Shown here: piece after piece, positions 1-7,817 of the stretch
Layout: each line of letters starts with the position of its first letter
Position numbering within the stretch: the first letter of the stretch is position 1
NCBI RefSeq assembly: GCF_000504305.1
Contig: NZ_KI632512.1
Span: 652,388-716,387, forward strand
Length of the DNA: 64,000 nt
Origin: Nitratidesulfovibrio termitidis HI1
Lineage (GTDB): Bacteria > Desulfobacterota > Desulfovibrionia > Desulfovibrionales > Desulfovibrionaceae
Direction: 5' to 3'
The notes under the pieces: generated by a model
What the model saw: the letters and a program-made list of their open reading frames with translations, nothing else
The model's database searches: none
What the model was told of the DNA's origin: nothing
Made by a program: the position numbers and the translations under genes

Positions 1-289
1 CGAAACCTCGCGCCCCACCACCCATGCCGAGCCGGTATACGTGGTGGACGGCGTGAACCACTACTGCGTGGCCAACATACCCGGCGCTGTGGCCATGACA
101 TCCACCGCCGCACTGACCAACGCCACCCTTCCCTATGCCCTGGCCATCGCCGACCTGGGCTGGAAGGAAGCCTGCCGCCGCCACGAGGACATCCGCAAGG
201 GCCTCAACGTGGTGAACGGCAAGATCACCTACCCGGCAGTGGCGGAAGCCTTCGGGCTGCCGCACGTACCGGCGGCAGAGATGTTGTAG
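1..289 (+). CDS. ald: Alanine dehydrogenase, C-terminal fragment (5' end outside window)
   Basis: The open frame enters from the left edge (frame of base 2) and stops at TAG 287-289. About 95 residues are visible. The stretch GVNHYCVANIPGAVAMTST, followed by NATLPYALAIADLGW and a C-terminal GLNVVNGKITYPAVAEAFG, matches the end of the NAD-dependent L-alanine dehydrogenase / PntAA superfamily. The enzyme interconverts L-alanine and pyruvate plus ammonium. In sulfonate-using relatives it regenerates pyruvate after taurine:pyruvate transamination, which makes the downstream TauABC-type transporter interesting, but no link is proven here. A GC-rich hairpin (about 323-352) follows the stop and may end the transcript. 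Confidence 0.85.
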   Translation, partial: ETSRPTTHAEPVYVVDGVNHYCVANIPGAVAMTSTAALTNATLPYALAIADLGWKEACRRHEDIRKGLNVVNGKITYPAVAEAFGLPHVPAAEML

Positions 290-322
290 ACGGGGTGTTC
301 CGGGCTCGGCCGACCTCCGCGC

Positions 323-352
323 GGGGGGCGGCCGGGTACGCCCGGCCCCCGG
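323..352 (+). terminator. GC-rich hairpin after ald
   Basis: Inverted repeat GGCCGGG (330-336), loop TACG, CCCGGCC (341-347), extended outward by GGG/CCC with one bulged C. It lies 34 bases after the ald stop. There is no T-run, so it may be a Rho-dependent or mRNA-stabilising hairpin rather than a true intrinsic terminator. Confidence 0.4.
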
Positions 353-474
353 AGTCAGGACGACGACGCGGAATCCGCCGCCCCTGTCAACGCGGCGGCC
401 CGTTCCTTCCCGTCACCGGCCCCTGCCGGACCGACAGGGATGAACGGTCGCCCCCCCGCCGATGGAGCGTACCC

Positions 475-1230
475 GTGCAAGACGCCGCCAGACCACGGAC
501 CAAGATCGAAGTGTGCAACCTTACCAAGCGGTTCGGTGAACTGCTGGTGCTCAACGATATCTCCTTCTCTGTGGCAGAGGGCGAATTCGTGGCCATCGTC
601 GGCCCCACGGGCTGCGGAAAGACCACCTTTCTCAACACCCTGTCCTGCCTGCTGCCCGCATCGAGCGGACAGATCCTCATCGACGGCACCCCCGCCAACC
701 CCAAGCGGCACAACATCTCCTACGTCTTTCAGGAACCCACCTGCCTGCCCTGGCGCACCGTGCGCGAAAACGTGGCCTACGGCATGGAGGTCAAGGGACG
801 CCCCCGCAAGGAGATCGACGAGCGCCTGGACCATATCCTGGACCTGGTGGGGCTGACCCAGTGCGCCGACCTGTACCCCAACCAGATATCCGCCAGCATG
901 CAGCAGCGCATCGCGGTTTCGCGCGCCTTCGCCGTGGACCCGGACCTGCTGCTGATGGACGAGCCCTACGGCCAGCTGGACGTGAAGTTGCGGTTCTACC
1001 TGGAGGACGAACTGGTGAACCTGTGGCGCAAGCTGCAAAGCACGGTGCTGTTCATCACCCACAACATCGAGGAAGCGGTCTACGTTTCCGAGCGCATCCT
1101 TGTGCTGTCCAACAAGCCCACCCGCATCAAGGCGGAGGTGAAGGTGGACCTGCCCCGCCCGCGCGACTTCATGGATCCGGAATTCGTACGCATCCGCGAG
1201 CACGTCACGGATCTCATCAGATGGTGGTAA
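475..1230 (+). CDS. ABC importer ATPase 1 (NitT/TauT type) with degenerate signature motif
   Basis: A 251-residue nucleotide-binding subunit of a nitrate/sulfonate/taurine-type importer, acting at the cytoplasmic face of the membrane. Walker A GPTGCGKTT is at about 43-51, the Q-loop in YVFQEP, Walker B plus glutamate in LLLMDEP (about 158-164), D-loop GQLD, and the switch histidine in ITHN (H196). The signature, normally LSGGM, reads ISASM (138-142), losing both glycines. The start chosen is GTG 475, with GGAG seven bases upstream; the frame stays open back to 295, but that extension is Arg/Pro-rich and looks non-coding. First gene of a five-gene transporter cluster. The second ATPase (4207-4956) has the complementary defect, so the two probably form a heterodimer with one canonical ATP site. 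Confidence 0.9.
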   Translation: MQDAARPRTKIEVCNLTKRFGELLVLNDISFSVAEGEFVAIVGPTGCGKTTFLNTLSCLLPASSGQILIDGTPANPKRHNISYVFQEPTCLPWRTVRENVAYGMEVKGRPRKEIDERLDHILDLVGLTQCADLYPNQISASMQQRIAVSRAFAVDPDLLLMDEPYGQLDVKLRFYLEDELVNLWRKLQSTVLFITHNIEEAVYVSERILVLSNKPTRIKAEVKVDLPRPRDFMDPEFVRIREHVTDLIRWW

Positions 1231-1306
1231 CCCCGCAAGGGGACACGCAATGGCAAGAACATACGCCCAGACAGTCTACCGTAACCTGCTTCAAGGAGGT
1301 CTGACC

Positions 1307-2371
1307 ATGCTTCGGATGAAACGTTGGGTTGGATTTGCGGCTGCCGTGATGGCCCTTCTTGCCATGGTGGCAACGGCCTTCGCCGCCGAGGTGAAGGTCC
1401 TGAACACAACGTGGCAGGCAGAGCACGAAACCTTCGTGCCCTGGTATGCCAAGCAGCAGGGCTGGGACAAGGCCGCCGGTTTCGACTTCAAGCTGCACAT
1501 GTTCGATTCCGGCATGGCCCAGATAGAGGCCCTGCCCGCCAAACAGTGGGTCGTCGGCGGTACGGGCGGCGTGCCCATGATGTTCGGCGCGCTGCGCCAG
1601 AACGCCTACCTCATCGCCATTGCCAACGACGAATCGGTGACCAACGCGGTGCTGGTGCGCCCGGACAGCCCCATCCTGAAGACCAAGGGCTTCAACCCCA
1701 AGCATCCCGATGTGTTCGGCTCGCCTGAAAGCGTCAAGGGCAAGACCATCCTGGCCACCACCATCTCGTCCGGCCACTACGCCATGAGCCTGTGGCTGAA
1801 GGCCCTGGGCCTGACCGACAAGGACGTGATCATCAAGAACATGGACCCCGCCCAGTGCGTGGCCGCGTTCGAAAAGGGCATCGGCGACGCGGTCGTGCTG
1901 TGGGCGCCGCAGATGTACAACGGCCTCAAGAAGGGCTGGAAGGTTGCCTCCGACGTCAAGACGGCGGGCGGCTTCGTGCCCATCGTGCTCATCGGCGACA
2001 AGGAATACTGCGACAAGAATCCGGAAGAAGTGGCCCGCTTCCTCAAGGTGTACTTTCAGGGCATCGACGCGCTGCGCTCGCAGGGCGTGAAGCTGGCCCC
2101 CGAATACGCCCGCTTCCTCAAGTGGGCCGGCCTGAACATGACCGAAGAAGAAGCAAAGATGGACCTGGAACTGCACCCCGTGTTCACCCTGCAGGAACAG
2201 CTGAAGATGTTCGACGCCTCCACCGGCGAAAGCCAGGTGCATGCATGGCAGAAGGACCTGGTGAAGTTCTTTACCGAACTCGGCAAGCTGAAGCCCGCAG
2301 AAGGCGAAAAGCTGCTGACCGGCTACTACATCACCGACAAGTTCCTGAAGCTCGTGCCCACCGTGAAGTAA
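1307..2371 (+). CDS. Periplasmic substrate-binding protein of the NitT/TauT-type ABC importer
   Basis: A 354-residue secreted binding protein. The N-terminus MLRMKRW, a hydrophobic stretch and AFA-A form a Sec signal peptide with likely cleavage near residue 24; there is no lipobox, so it should be soluble in the periplasm. The body resembles the SsuA/TauA/NMT1 fold (for example VVGGTGGVPMMFGALRQ and the SVKGKTILATTISSG lobe). The start at ATG 1307 is supported by AAGGAGGT (1293-1300); the frame is open from ATG 1250, which lacks such a site. The ligand cannot be read from sequence: sulfonates, taurine, nitrate, thiamine precursors or other small organics are all possible for this superfamily. 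It sits between ATPase 1 and the two permeases. Confidence 0.88.
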   Translation: MLRMKRWVGFAAAVMALLAMVATAFAAEVKVLNTTWQAEHETFVPWYAKQQGWDKAAGFDFKLHMFDSGMAQIEALPAKQWVVGGTGGVPMMFGALRQNAYLIAIANDESVTNAVLVRPDSPILKTKGFNPKHPDVFGSPESVKGKTILATTISSGHYAMSLWLKALGLTDKDVIIKNMDPAQCVAAFEKGIGDAVVLWAPQMYNGLKKGWKVASDVKTAGGFVPIVLIGDKEYCDKNPEEVARFLKVYFQGIDALRSQGVKLAPEYARFLKWAGLNMTEEEAKMDLELHPVFTLQEQLKMFDASTGESQVHAWQKDLVKFFTELGKLKPAEGEKLLTGYYITDKFLKLVPTVK

Positions 2372-2441
2372 ACCAACCCACGCAGCGCCCGCCCCGCGCG
2401 GGGCGGGCGCCCCTTCCCACCCGCCGACACCGGAGGCATGC

Positions 2442-3239
2442 ATGGCCGCATATCGCGAGGTTGTCGTAAGAACGCCGTTGGCGCTGAAGGTGCTGCCCAT
2501 CCTCAGCGTAGCCACGTTCTTCATCGCATGGGAAATAGTCGTGCGCACCGGGGTCGTGCCGGATACCATGCTGGCCGCGCCCACCACAGTGACGCAACTG
2601 CTGTTCGACAAATTCACCAACGTGGACCCCGACGGCGCACTGCTGCACCAGCACGCCTGGGTCAGCATCCAGGAAGCCTTCGGCGGCTATTTCCTGGCCC
2701 TGGCCGTAGGGCTGCCGCTAGGGCTGGCCATGGGCTGGTTCAACGTGGCCGAAGGTCTTGCACGGCCCATCTTCGAAATCATCCGCCCCATCCCCCCGGT
2801 GGCGTGGATACCCCTGACCATCTTCTGGTTCGGCATCGGGTTGCCCGGCAAGATCTTCATCATCTGGCTGGGGGGGCTGGTTCCGTGCGTCATCAACGCC
2901 TACGTGGGGGTCAAGATGACCAACCCCACGCTCATCCAGATGGCCCGCACCTACGGGGCCAGCGACTGGCAGATTTTCCGGCAGCTGTGCATCCCTTCCG
3001 CCCTGCCCATGGTTTTCGGCGCATTGCAGATTGCGCTGGCCTGCTGCTGGACCAACCTTGTGGCGGCAGAACTGCTGGCCGCCGACGCGGGCCTGGGGTT
3101 CATGATCACCATGGGCAGGCGGCTGGCCTTGCCCGAAATGGTGGTGCTGGGCATGTTCATGGTGGGGCTGACCGGCGCCTTCATCGGCGTGATCATCGAC
3201 AGGGTGGAAAAGCGGCTGCTGGCCGGGATCAGGAGGTAG
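2442..3239 (+). CDS. ABC importer permease 1 (BPD_transp_1 family)
   Basis: A 265-residue inner-membrane permease with about six hydrophobic helices. The cytoplasmic coupling (EAA-type) loop is ARTYGASDWQIFRQLCIPSALP at about 166-187, keeping the conserved glycine and the I/L-P end that docks onto an NBD. The start ATG 2442 has GGAGG at 2432-2436. It ends three bases before the next permease start, so the two are translationally coupled. Two different permeases in one cluster imply a heterodimeric channel, matching the two different ATPases. Confidence 0.9.
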   Translation: MAAYREVVVRTPLALKVLPILSVATFFIAWEIVVRTGVVPDTMLAAPTTVTQLLFDKFTNVDPDGALLHQHAWVSIQEAFGGYFLALAVGLPLGLAMGWFNVAEGLARPIFEIIRPIPPVAWIPLTIFWFGIGLPGKIFIIWLGGLVPCVINAYVGVKMTNPTLIQMARTYGASDWQIFRQLCIPSALPMVFGALQIALACCWTNLVAAELLAADAGLGFMITMGRRLALPEMVVLGMFMVGLTGAFIGVIIDRVEKRLLAGIRR

Positions 3240-3242
3240 ACC

Positions 3243-4121
3243 ATGTCGCAGGAAGCCACATGCAGCGCCGCAAGTTCTTCCATCGCCAACGAGACCGTGG
3301 GACAGGTGGTGGACCGCGGTCCGCTTAACCTCACCCGCATCCTCACCAACCGCTGGTTCCTGCATACCGTGTCCATCGTGGCCTTTTTCTCGCTGTGGGA
3401 CTGGCTGGCGCGCTCCAACGTGCTGGGCGGGGGCAGCAGCGCCCTGGCCCGCCCGCTCGAAGTGCTGGAACAACTGGCGGTGCTCACCCGCGAGGAACTG
3501 GCGGAACTGACCCTGTGGGGCCACGTGTGGGCCAGCACCCAGCGCGTGGTGGTGGGCTTTTCCATCGCCGCCGCCATCGCCGTGCCGCTGGGCCTGTTCA
3601 TGGCCTTGAACCGCTACGTCAACGCCATCGTGAAACCCCTGTTCGACCTGCTGAAGCCCATGCCGCCCATTTCGTGGATATCCATTTCCATCCTGTGGTT
3701 CGGCATCGGCGAAACGTCCAAGGTGTTCATCATCGTGCTGGGCACCTTCGTGCCTTGCCTGCTCAACGCATACAACGGCGTGCGCCTGGTGGAACCGGAA
3801 CTGTACGACGTGGTGCGCATGCTGGGCGGCAAGCGGCGCGACGAAATCCTGCACGTCTGTTTTCCGGCCTCTTTTCCGGCGATCTTCGCGGGGCTGCAGA
3901 TATCGCTCAGCATCGCCTGGACCTGCGTGCTGGCGGCGGAACTGGTCAGCGCCCGTTCGGGCCTGGGGTACATCATCGTGCAGGGCATGAACCTGTCGCA
4001 ACCGGCCATGGTCATCGGCGGCATGGCGGTCATCGCGGCGGCGGCGTGGGGCACCACGCTACTGGTCACCGCGCTGGAACGCAAGCTGTGCCCGTGGAAG
4101 CGCAAGATCGCCGGGCTGTAG
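3243..4121 (+). CDS. ABC importer permease 2 (BPD_transp_1 family)
   Basis: A 292-residue permease paralogous to its neighbour. It has a longer cytoplasmic N-terminus (about 45 residues) before the first helix (TVSIVAFFSLWDWLA). The coupling loop VRMLGGKRRDEILHVCFPA retains the essential glycine. ATG 3243 lies directly after the TAG of permease 1, and an AGGAGGTAG overlaps that stop, serving as ribosome-binding site. The regions around PISWISISILWFGIGE and the corresponding PVAWIPLTIFWFGIG in permease 1 are clearly homologous, so the pair arose by duplication. Confidence 0.9.
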   Translation: MSQEATCSAASSSIANETVGQVVDRGPLNLTRILTNRWFLHTVSIVAFFSLWDWLARSNVLGGGSSALARPLEVLEQLAVLTREELAELTLWGHVWASTQRVVVGFSIAAAIAVPLGLFMALNRYVNAIVKPLFDLLKPMPPISWISISILWFGIGETSKVFIIVLGTFVPCLLNAYNGVRLVEPELYDVVRMLGGKRRDEILHVCFPASFPAIFAGLQISLSIAWTCVLAAELVSARSGLGYIIVQGMNLSQPAMVIGGMAVIAAAAWGTTLLVTALERKLCPWKRKIAGL

Positions 4122-4206
4122 CCCACCCCAATCCGGCTCAGCCGATCGCCCTGCTCCACGCCCGCAGTCCGCAGCAACCGCACACCCGCAAGGAAGGGAC
4201 GACGCC

Positions 4207-4956
4207 GTGATCGAATGCCGCAACGTAAGCAAGACCTTCATCCAGAAAGGCACGCAGGAAGTGCCGGTGCTCGAGGACGTGAGCATCGACGTGCAGGCCA
4301 ACGAATTCGTGGTCATTCTCGGCCCCGGCCAGAGCGGCAAGAGCACGCTTCTGCGCATCATCGCCGGGCTGGAAACGCCCACCACCGGCACCGTCACCCT
4401 GGACGGCGAGCCGGTGACCGGGCCAGGGGCCGACCGAGGACTGGTGTTCCAGGGGTACATGCTCTTTCCGTGGAAGACCGTGCTCGGCAACGTGGAAATG
4501 GGGCCGAAACTGTGCGGCCTGTCCAAGGAGGAAGCCCGCGACATCGCCATGCACTACATCGACCTTGTCGGGCTTTCCGGATTCGAGAAACACTACCCGC
4601 ATCAGCTTTCCGGCGGCATGAAGCAGCGCGTGGGCATTGCCCGCGCCTACGCCAACAAGCCCCGGGTGATGCTGCTGGACGAGCCCTTCGGCCAACTGGA
4701 CGCCCAGACGCGCATCTTCATGGAACAGGAAACCGAACGCATCTGGCAGACCGACAGGCGCACCGTCATCTTCGTGACCAACAACACCGACGAGGCGCTG
4801 TTCCTGGCCGACAGGATCGTCACCATCGAGGGCAAGCTGCCCGGTCGGGTGCAGCGCACCTACACCGTGGATCTGCCACGCCCCCGCGACCTGACGGGCA
4901 TGCGCTTTCTGGAAATGCGCCGTGAACTCATAGACGCCTCGGTGCTCACCCTGTAG
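4207..4956 (+). CDS. ABC importer ATPase 2 (NitT/TauT type) lacking the switch histidine
   Basis: A 249-residue nucleotide-binding subunit. Walker A GPGQSGKST is at 39-47, Q-loop LVFQGYMLFPW, an intact signature LSGGM at 134-138, Walker B MLLDEP at 155-160 and D-loop GQLD. The H-loop reads VTNNTDEA, so the histidine that polarises the gamma-phosphate contact in canonical NBDs is asparagine (N192). The start is GTG 4207, preceded by an AAGGAAGGGA stretch. Last gene of the transporter cluster, closed by a strong hairpin terminator at 4993. The defect complements that of ATPase 1 (intact histidine, broken signature). Confidence 0.9.
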   Translation: MIECRNVSKTFIQKGTQEVPVLEDVSIDVQANEFVVILGPGQSGKSTLLRIIAGLETPTTGTVTLDGEPVTGPGADRGLVFQGYMLFPWKTVLGNVEMGPKLCGLSKEEARDIAMHYIDLVGLSGFEKHYPHQLSGGMKQRVGIARAYANKPRVMLLDEPFGQLDAQTRIFMEQETERIWQTDRRTVIFVTNNTDEALFLADRIVTIEGKLPGRVQRTYTVDLPRPRDLTGMRFLEMRRELIDASVLTL

Positions 4957-4992
4957 CCCGCGCGACGGCGGACTGCCGCACCGAATGGCCAA

Positions 4993-5030
4993 GGGCCGGT
5001 CCCACCATGGGGGACCGGCCCTTCTTCATT
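4993..5030 (+). terminator. Intrinsic terminator of the ABC importer cluster
   Basis: Perfect 11-bp stem GGGCCGGTCCC (4993-5003) / GGGACCGGCCC (5011-5021) with a 7-base loop, followed by TTCTTCATTT. It lies 36 bases past the ATPase 2 stop, between it and the convergent mgtE gene. Confidence 0.85.
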
Positions 5031-5111
5031 TGCAATAGAGTTTCTCTTTCTCAGTACGTTGGAGGGACGCCCAAGGATACGTGGCGTCGCTCCGAAGCCA
5101 CGCGACACGCC

Positions 5112-6503
5112 CTAAAACAGGACCAGCGTCGCCAGCCCCAGAAAGATGAAAAAACCCGCGCCGTCGGTGATGGCGGTCAGGAAGATGCTGGACGCCTGCG
5201 CCGGGTCGCGCCCGACTGCCCGCAAGATGAGCGGAATGGACGCCCCGGCCAGCGCGCCCAGCAGCATGTCCAGCAGCAGCGCCAGTGACATCACCGTGGC
5301 CAGCTTCCACGACCCGGCAAACGCCCACACCGCGCACAGTACCAGCAGCGCGACAATGGCACCGCTGGAAAGTCCTATCTTGGCCTCGCGCAGCACGGCC
5401 CACCACGCCTTGCGCCGGTCGAACCGCTCGACGGCCAGTTGCCGGATCATCACGGCCAGCGCCTGCTGCCCGGTGTTGCCCGCCTGGTTGGCCACCATGG
5501 GCATCAGCACGGCCAGCACCGCCATCTGGGCAATGGACCCTTCGAACATGTACACGACGGACGCCGACACCGCAGAGTTCAGCATGTTGATGACCAGCCA
5601 CGGCAGGCGCTTCAGCACCGATTCGTGCCACGGCGTATCCACGCTTTCGTCCGTGCCTGCGCCCACCATGCCCAGCATGTCCTCGGACGCTTCGTCGTGG
5701 ATAATGTCGATGATGTCGTCGTGGGTGACCACGCCCAGCAGGCGGCCCTCGTAGTCCACCACGGGCATGGCCATGAAGTTGTAGTGGCCCAGCAGGTGCG
5801 CCACCTCTTCCTTGTCCTGGTCGAACAGCACGGAAATCAGGCCCTGGCCGCGGGCTTCGTCCCGCAGCCTGGTGCCGGGCTTGCACAGCATGATGTCGCG
5901 CAGCGAAAGCACGCCCACCAGGCGGTCCTGCTCGTCCACCACGTAGGCGTAGTAGGGAATTTCCTTGTCTTCGATCTCGGCGCGGATTTGCAGGATGGCC
6001 TGGTCGGCGGTCAGGCCGTGGTCGAGGATGATCACCTCGGTATTCATGACCCCGCCCGCGGTGTCCGGGTCAAAGGCCATGAGGTGACGGATTTCCTCGG
6101 CGTCCTCGGTTTCGAGGCTGCTCAGCAGGACGTCGCGGTGGTCCTCGTCCAGTTCGTCCAGCACGTCCGCCGCGTCGTCGGGCGACATTTCGGACAGGAT
6201 CTGGGCGGCCACGTCGGCGTCGAGGTTTTCCAGCAGGTCGACGCGTACGTGCTCGTCGAGTTCGGCCAGGGCCTCGGCGGCGTCCTCTGCGGGCAGGTGG
6301 CGCAGCACGCACACCTGTCGTTCCAGCGAAAGATTTTCCAGATGGTCGGCAACGTCGGCGGGGTGGGCAAACTCGGCGTCTTCACCCGGCGTGGCTGGGT
6401 CGCGGCACTCCTCGGGCAGCACGATGGTCCGGCAGGCGTCCCCCTCGTCGCGGGGGGCGCCGTCCACGCATTCGCGGTCGTGCTCGTGTTCCTGCCCGGT
6501 CAT
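5112..6503 (-). CDS. mgtE: MgtE-family magnesium transporter
   Basis: A 463-residue Mg2+ channel/transporter. The order is: acidic N-terminal MgtE_N superhelical domain (repeated AEDAAEALAELDE-like helices), two CBS domains (about 200-320, including VVDEQDRLVGVLSLRD and VVDYEGRLLGVVTHDD), then five membrane segments with PMVANQAGNTGQQ, the signature of the pore-lining region. The regulatory N and CBS domains in this family bind Mg2+ and gate the pore. The start is ATG 6503, preceded on the minus strand by AGGGGGATTTC; the frame stays open to 6701, but the extra 66 residues are encoded by 9-bp repeats and look untranslated. Divergent from nadC. Confidence 0.93.
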   Translation of the reverse strand: MTGQEHEHDRECVDGAPRDEGDACRTIVLPEECRDPATPGEDAEFAHPADVADHLENLSLERQVCVLRHLPAEDAAEALAELDEHVRVDLLENLDADVAAQILSEMSPDDAADVLDELDEDHRDVLLSSLETEDAEEIRHLMAFDPDTAGGVMNTEVIILDHGLTADQAILQIRAEIEDKEIPYYAYVVDEQDRLVGVLSLRDIMLCKPGTRLRDEARGQGLISVLFDQDKEEVAHLLGHYNFMAMPVVDYEGRLLGVVTHDDIIDIIHDEASEDMLGMVGAGTDESVDTPWHESVLKRLPWLVINMLNSAVSASVVYMFEGSIAQMAVLAVLMPMVANQAGNTGQQALAVMIRQLAVERFDRRKAWWAVLREAKIGLSSGAIVALLVLCAVWAFAGSWKLATVMSLALLLDMLLGALAGASIPLILRAVGRDPAQASSIFLTAITDGAGFFIFLGLATLVLF

Positions 6504-6571
6504 GAAATCCCCCTGCCCGTTACCCTGTGCAATCGAAAACTGCCGAGCCGCCCGGATGTGGCAGGCTGGCT

Positions 6572-6625
6572 GAACGGGGCCAACTGGCCGAACTGGCCGA
6601 GTTGGCCAGGCTGGCCGCACTGCCA
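6572..6625. repeat. Degenerate tandem repeat, 9-bp period
   Basis: About six imperfect 9-mers in phase: GAACGGGGC, CAACTGGCC, GAACTGGCC, GAGTTGGCC, AGGCTGGCC, GCACTGCCA. The same 9-bp, GGCC-rich periodicity recurs elsewhere in the window (45686-45739, 47711-47737, 55411-55446). Confidence 0.75.
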
Positions 6626-6741
6626 AACGGGGCTGCCCGTGCGGCAACGCCCGGCCTTCACCGGCCTTCACCGGCCTCACTGGGCTTTCTCGGGCATGCA
6701 CCCCACATGCCCGTTTCGTGTGGCGGCACGGCGGCGTTGGC

Positions 6742-6770
6742 TTGACGAAAGCGGGGCAGCCTCCTAACTA
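6742..6770 (+). promoter_or_regulatory. Putative sigma-70 promoter for nadC-nadA-nadB
   Basis: TTGACG (6742-6747), 17-base spacer, TAACTA (6765-6770). It lies about 120 bases before the nadC start in the divergent region. The match is good at the -35 and moderate at the -10. Confidence 0.45.
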
Positions 6771-6892
6771 CACGGCATGCGGCCCGTCTGCACAACTCGT
6801 GTGGCGCGCACAGTGGCGCACCCCGTGCGGCACCGAAAGACCTCCCCGCGACGCAGGCCGACGCGGGGCACCCTGCGTGTACCATCTAGCCC

Positions 6893-7816
6893 GTGACGGC
6901 ACAATCCATGTCATCGCATACCGTACCGGATTTCGACACATTCTTTGCGGGCCAACCCCGCGAACACCTGCTGGCCGCCATCGACCTGGCCCTGCTGGAA
7001 GACGGCCCGGACCTGACCAGCGACGCCGTGTTCGGCCCCGTGGACCGGCTGGCCGCCCAGATCGTGGCCAAGCAGCAGACCCTGGTGGCCGGGCTGCCCG
7101 TTGCCCCGCTGGTGATGGAACGTTGCGCCTCCCTGCTGGAAAGCCCGGTGGTGGGCGGCTGGACGTGGACTCCCCACACCGCCGACGGCGACGAACTGCC
7201 CCCCGGCTCCATCGCCGCCGACATCGAAGGTCCGGCGCGCCTAGTGCTGAAGGCGGAACGGGTCATCCTGAACTTCGTCTGCCACCTGTCCGGCATCGCC
7301 AATCTTACCCGCCGCTACGCGCGCGAACTGGACGGCACGTCCACCCGCCTGCTGGATACGCGCAAAACCCTGCCGGGGTTGCGCTTTCCCGAAAAGTACG
7401 CAGTACTGGTGGGCGGCGGGCAAAACCACCGCCGCACCCTGGCCGAAATGCTGATGCTGAAGGACAACCACATCGACGCCGCCGGGTCCATCACCGCCGC
7501 CGTGGCGGCGCTACGCGCGGCCTACGCGACCTGCCCGCCCATCGAGGTGGAATGCCGCACCCTGGACGAGGTGCGCGAGGCCGTGGCCAGCAAGGTGGAC
7601 CGCATCATGCTGGACAACATGGACCTTGCGCTCCTGCGCGAGTCGCTTACATTGGTGCCCCCCGGCATCGAAACCGAGGCCAGCGGCGGCGTCACCCTGG
7701 AAACGCTGCGGCAACTGGCCGAGGCATCTCCCCACGGGCCTGACTTCGTCTCCGTGGGCAGGCTTACCCACTCCGCCCCGGTGGCGGACTTCAGCATGCG
7801 CATACGCAAGGCATGA
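6893..7816 (+). CDS. nadC: Quinolinate phosphoribosyltransferase (nicotinate-nucleotide pyrophosphorylase)
   Basis: A 307-residue enzyme converting quinolinate plus PRPP to nicotinate mononucleotide, PPi and CO2, the third step of de novo NAD synthesis. Family motifs are visible: RLLDTRKTLPGLRFPEKYAV, GGGQNHR, MLKDNHI, then EVECRTLDEV, IMLDNM and EASGGV, the lysine/arginine/histidine-lined PRPP and quinolinate sites of the type II PRTase barrel. GTG 6893 is taken as start; ATG 6908 five codons on is equally possible, and neither has a strong Shine-Dalgarno. The stop TGA is one base before the nadA ATG. The order nadC-nadA-nadB is a complete quinolinate branch from aspartate. Confidence 0.93.
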   Translation: MTAQSMSSHTVPDFDTFFAGQPREHLLAAIDLALLEDGPDLTSDAVFGPVDRLAAQIVAKQQTLVAGLPVAPLVMERCASLLESPVVGGWTWTPHTADGDELPPGSIAADIEGPARLVLKAERVILNFVCHLSGIANLTRRYARELDGTSTRLLDTRKTLPGLRFPEKYAVLVGGGQNHRRTLAEMLMLKDNHIDAAGSITAAVAALRAAYATCPPIEVECRTLDEVREAVASKVDRIMLDNMDLALLRESLTLVPPGIETEASGGVTLETLRQLAEASPHGPDFVSVGRLTHSAPVADFSMRIRKA

Positions 7817-7817
7817 C

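Larger units (their letters stand above)
6504..6892. other. Divergent mgtE / nadC intergenic region
   Basis: 389 bases without a convincing gene. It holds a run of 9-bp-period GGCC repeats (6572-6625), two copies of CCGGCCTTCA (about 6653-6672), and a sigma-70-like promoter facing nadC (6742-6770). No riboswitch fold was recognised. Confidence 0.6.

Noticed and set aside
295-474. Upstream extension of ATPase 1 to position 295
   Set aside because: Arg/Pro-rich and overlapping the ald 3' hairpin; GTG 475 has a proper GGAG.
6504-6892. Magnesium riboswitch before mgtE
   Set aside because: The region is dominated by 9-bp repeats and shows no conserved M-box-like features; a claim would need a covariance search.
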